A stretch of DNA of 5,879 nt from Acidobacteriota bacterium (lineage in GTDB: Bacteria; Acidobacteriota; Terriglobia; Bryobacterales; Bryobacteraceae): positions 1 through 5,879 of the forward strand of contig JAFDVT010000234.1 in the NCBI GenBank assembly GCA_018268875.1, written 5' to 3'. Made by a program: the position numbers and the translations under genes. The notes under the pieces are model-generated. The model was given only the letters and a program-made list of their open reading frames with translations, ran no database searches and was not told the origin of the DNA. This document shows, piece by piece, positions 4,113-5,879 of this stretch; the stretch's first letter is position 1; each line of letters begins with the position of its first letter.

Positions 4113-5879
4113 GTGACTCCGGCTCTCCGCGTTGAAATCCCGGGCGAAAATTACCACCGCAACCTGATCTCTTGTCAGGCTGCCTGCCCGGTCCACACCG
4201 ACGCGCGAGGATATGTCAGAGCCATCGCCGAAGGCCGCTTTCACGACGCCTATCTCATCGCCCGGGGACCCAACCCGTTCGCCTCCATCTGTGGCCGCGT
4301 CTGCGGCGCGCCCTGCGAGACTGCTTGCCGCAGAGGCAAGGTCCCGCGAGTGGACGACGACGGTATGTTCGTCGCCAACGACAGGCCAGTGTCGATTCGC
4401 GCGCTCAAGCGCTTTGTCTGCGAGTTGAATGGGCCAGAGGCGCGCTCGACAAAGGCCGTCCTTTCGGAGGTCGAAAACTTCGAGCCAGCCGTCGCCGCGA
4501 ACGCCGAAGAGATGGCGGCCTTGCTGCGTTCGGCTCTCGATGGGCGCCTGCAACTTGGCAACGACGAAGCGATCGCAATCATCGGCGCTGGGCCTGCCGG
4601 CCTTTCGGCCGCACACGACCTGGCATTGCTCGGCTTCCGGCCGGTCGTCTTCGAAACCGAGTCCGTACCTGCCGGCATGCTGGCGGTCGGAATTCCGGCG
4701 TATCGCCTGCCACGGGAAGTGATCGCGCGGGAAATCGAAGTCATTCGCGCGCTGGGCGTCGAGATCCGTTGTGGCGTCACCGTGGGCCGCGACATTTCCT
4801 TCGAAGAACTACGGCGCCAATATGCCGCGGTCATCCTTGCGGTCGGCGCGAAGTCCTCCCGCGCGCTGGGTCTTCCCGGAGAGCAGGGCCCCGGCGTGTT
4901 TGGCGGCGTCGATCTGTTGCGCGCGGTTTCGCTCGGCGAACCGGTCTCGACGGGACGCAATGTCGTGGTGATCGGCGGCGGCAACGTCGCCTATGATGTC
5001 GCACGAAGCGTCGTCCGACAGATCGCGTTCGATACGGCCCGCACGGCCGCCCGCCTGCCTGGAACCTCACGCGTCCGCCTGGTTTCGCTCGAAGGCTTGG
5101 AGGAGATGCCGGCCGATACCGTCGAGATCGCGGAAGGTGATGAAGAGGGCGTGGAGCGCTTGAACGGTTGGGGACCGCTGGCGATCGAACGTGATCCTTC
5201 CACCGGCAACGTGACGGGCGTGAAGTTCCGACGCTGCCTGCGTGTATACGACGAGAATCGCAAGTTCTCGCCGGTTTATGACGACGCCGACATCCTGACC
5301 GTCGAATGCGACTCGGTGATGCTTGCCGTCGGCCAGGCGCCGCAATTGGGATTCCTGAACGACGGCGGAACCGATGTCGAACAGTTCCGGCCTGGCTGGC
5401 CCAAGGTAGATCCCGCTACCTTGGCGACCACTGCCGACGGTGTCTTCGTCTGCGGAGACCTTGCGCACGGCACGCGTTTGTTGATCGACGCCGTCGCCTC
5501 CGGCAAGGCCGCCGCGAGGTCGGTCTACCGTTACTTGACGGGCCGCCCTCTGACCGTCCACTCGCTCACGGCGCACATTCCGCTGGACCGTTACCGTCGC
5601 GAACGGGGCTACGAGTCTATTCGTCGCGCGCATCCGCCAAGCGCCCATCCCGATGAGCGGCTATCGCATCCCGACGCGCTAGTTGAACTTCCCTATTCGC
5701 CCGAGCAGGCCATGCGCGAAGCTTCGCGTTGCCTCGATTGCGGCGTCACTCCGGTGTTCGACGGCGCGCGATGCGTGCTCTGCGGCGGTTGTGCCGATGT
5801 TTGCCCGACGCTTTGCCTGAAGCTCACGCCGCTAAGCGCCGTCGAGATGACCGCCGACCTGCGGCGCGCCGTTGACGAA
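4113..5879 (+). CDS. GltD-like FAD/NAD(P)H oxidoreductase with N- and C-terminal Fe-S motifs (partial)
   Basis: At least 589 codons are open to the right edge and the 3' end lies outside. The N-terminal glutamate-synthase-beta-type Fe-S domain has Cys21, Cys25, Cys60, Cys64, Cys68 and Cys72 (SCQAACPVHTDARGY; ICGRVCGAPCETACRRG). The FAD-binding Rossmann motif IIGAGPAG is at 156-163, GMLAVGIPAYRLP follows, and the NAD(P)H motif VIGGGNVA is at 286-293. A second FAD-contacting motif, DGVFVCGDLAHG, is near residue 450. The C-terminal part has Cys540-x2-Cys543 and a ferredoxin-type CVLCGGCADVCP (554-565). Such flavoproteins move electrons between NAD(P)H, Fe-S clusters and a partner such as a formate dehydrogenase, hydrogenase or glutamate-synthase-like subunit; here the partner is unseen. 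GTG 4113 is chosen because TPALRVEIPGENYHRN matches family N-termini. Its SD is weak, and translation may be coupled to the regulator 13 bp upstream. Confidence 0.88.
   Translation, partial: MTPALRVEIPGENYHRNLISCQAACPVHTDARGYVRAIAEGRFHDAYLIARGPNPFASICGRVCGAPCETACRRGKVPRVDDDGMFVANDRPVSIRALKRFVCELNGPEARSTKAVLSEVENFEPAVAANAEEMAALLRSALDGRLQLGNDEAIAIIGAGPAGLSAAHDLALLGFRPVVFETESVPAGMLAVGIPAYRLPREVIAREIEVIRALGVEIRCGVTVGRDISFEELRRQYAAVILAVGAKSSRALGLPGEQGPGVFGGVDLLRAVSLGEPVSTGRNVVVIGGGNVAYDVARSVVRQIAFDTARTAARLPGTSRVRLVSLEGLEEMPADTVEIAEGDEEGVERLNGWGPLAIERDPSTGNVTGVKFRRCLRVYDENRKFSPVYDDADILTVECDSVMLAVGQAPQLGFLNDGGTDVEQFRPGWPKVDPATLATTADGVFVCGDLAHGTRLLIDAVASGKAAARSVYRYLTGRPLTVHSLTAHIPLDRYRRERGYESIRRAHPPSAHPDERLSHPDALVELPYSPEQAMREASRCLDCGVTPVFDGARCVLCGGCADVCPTLCLKLTPLSAVEMTADLRRAVDE

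Noticed and set aside
4250..4984. Minus-strand frame of 244 codons opposite the flavoprotein (and a similar one at 5067-5648)
   Set aside because: Composition is Ser/Arg/Pro-rich with no motif; both are antisense shadows of a strongly supported gene.
4172..4996. Long plus-strand Arg-rich frame inside the flavoprotein gene
   Set aside because: It is a shifted reading of the GltD-like gene, whose own frame contains all Cys, FAD and NAD(P)H motifs.

Overview
The window looks like a chromosomal segment from a GC-rich soil-type bacterium. The gene families (a DUF104/AF2212-like antitoxin paired with a retropepsin-like protein, and an FmdE/Rrf2/GltD-like cluster) make an acidobacterium, possibly near Solibacter/Bryobacter, my best guess. 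That assignment rests on memory of these families, not on a marker gene.

The window has two parts joined at about position 2881. The left part (1-2824) looks like the end of an integrated genomic island. It holds the C-terminal end of a superfamily 2 DNA helicase (2-241, +), of the type I associate with archaeo-eukaryotic-primase 'TOTE' conflict proteins. Next is a conserved-looking protein of unknown function (264-929, -) with a faint ADP-ribosyltransferase-like motif. A decayed 2-oxoglutarate/Fe(II) dioxygenase follows (856-1789, -). It carries a one-base frameshift, has lost a predicted iron-binding histidine and ends in an abrupt truncation. Last is a tight two-gene module (1907-2658, +) coupling an AF2212/DUF104-DUF5678 antitoxin-like protein to a retroviral-type (DTG) aspartic-protease-like protein. 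The island appears to end at 2825-2881 in a 57-base 3' fragment of a tRNA-Leu(CAG) gene. The fragment runs from the anticodon loop to the encoded CCA and has no 5' half. This is the usual trace left when an integrase uses a tRNA 3' end as its attachment site. Its orientation implies that the intact tRNA lies to the left and that the island lies between the two copies. A tandem GTGGGACAAA repeat about 130 bp inside the boundary could be an integrase arm site.

The right part (2882-5879) looks like host metabolism. An FmdE-family metal-binding protein (2940-3566, -) and an Rrf2-family, probably Fe-S sensing, regulator (3596-4099, +) diverge from a 29-bp gap. That gap and its flanks hold two well-formed promoters and a 15-bp palindrome that overlaps both -10 boxes. 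Thirteen bases after the regulator comes a large GltD-like FAD/NAD(P)H oxidoreductase with Fe-S cysteines at both ends (4113 to beyond the right edge). The likely picture is a redox-controlled unit in which the regulator represses itself, the flavoprotein and the FmdE protein until its cluster is changed or lost. FmdE proteins are often found near molybdenum formate or formylmethanofuran dehydrogenases, so such a catalytic subunit may lie downstream, but none is visible here.
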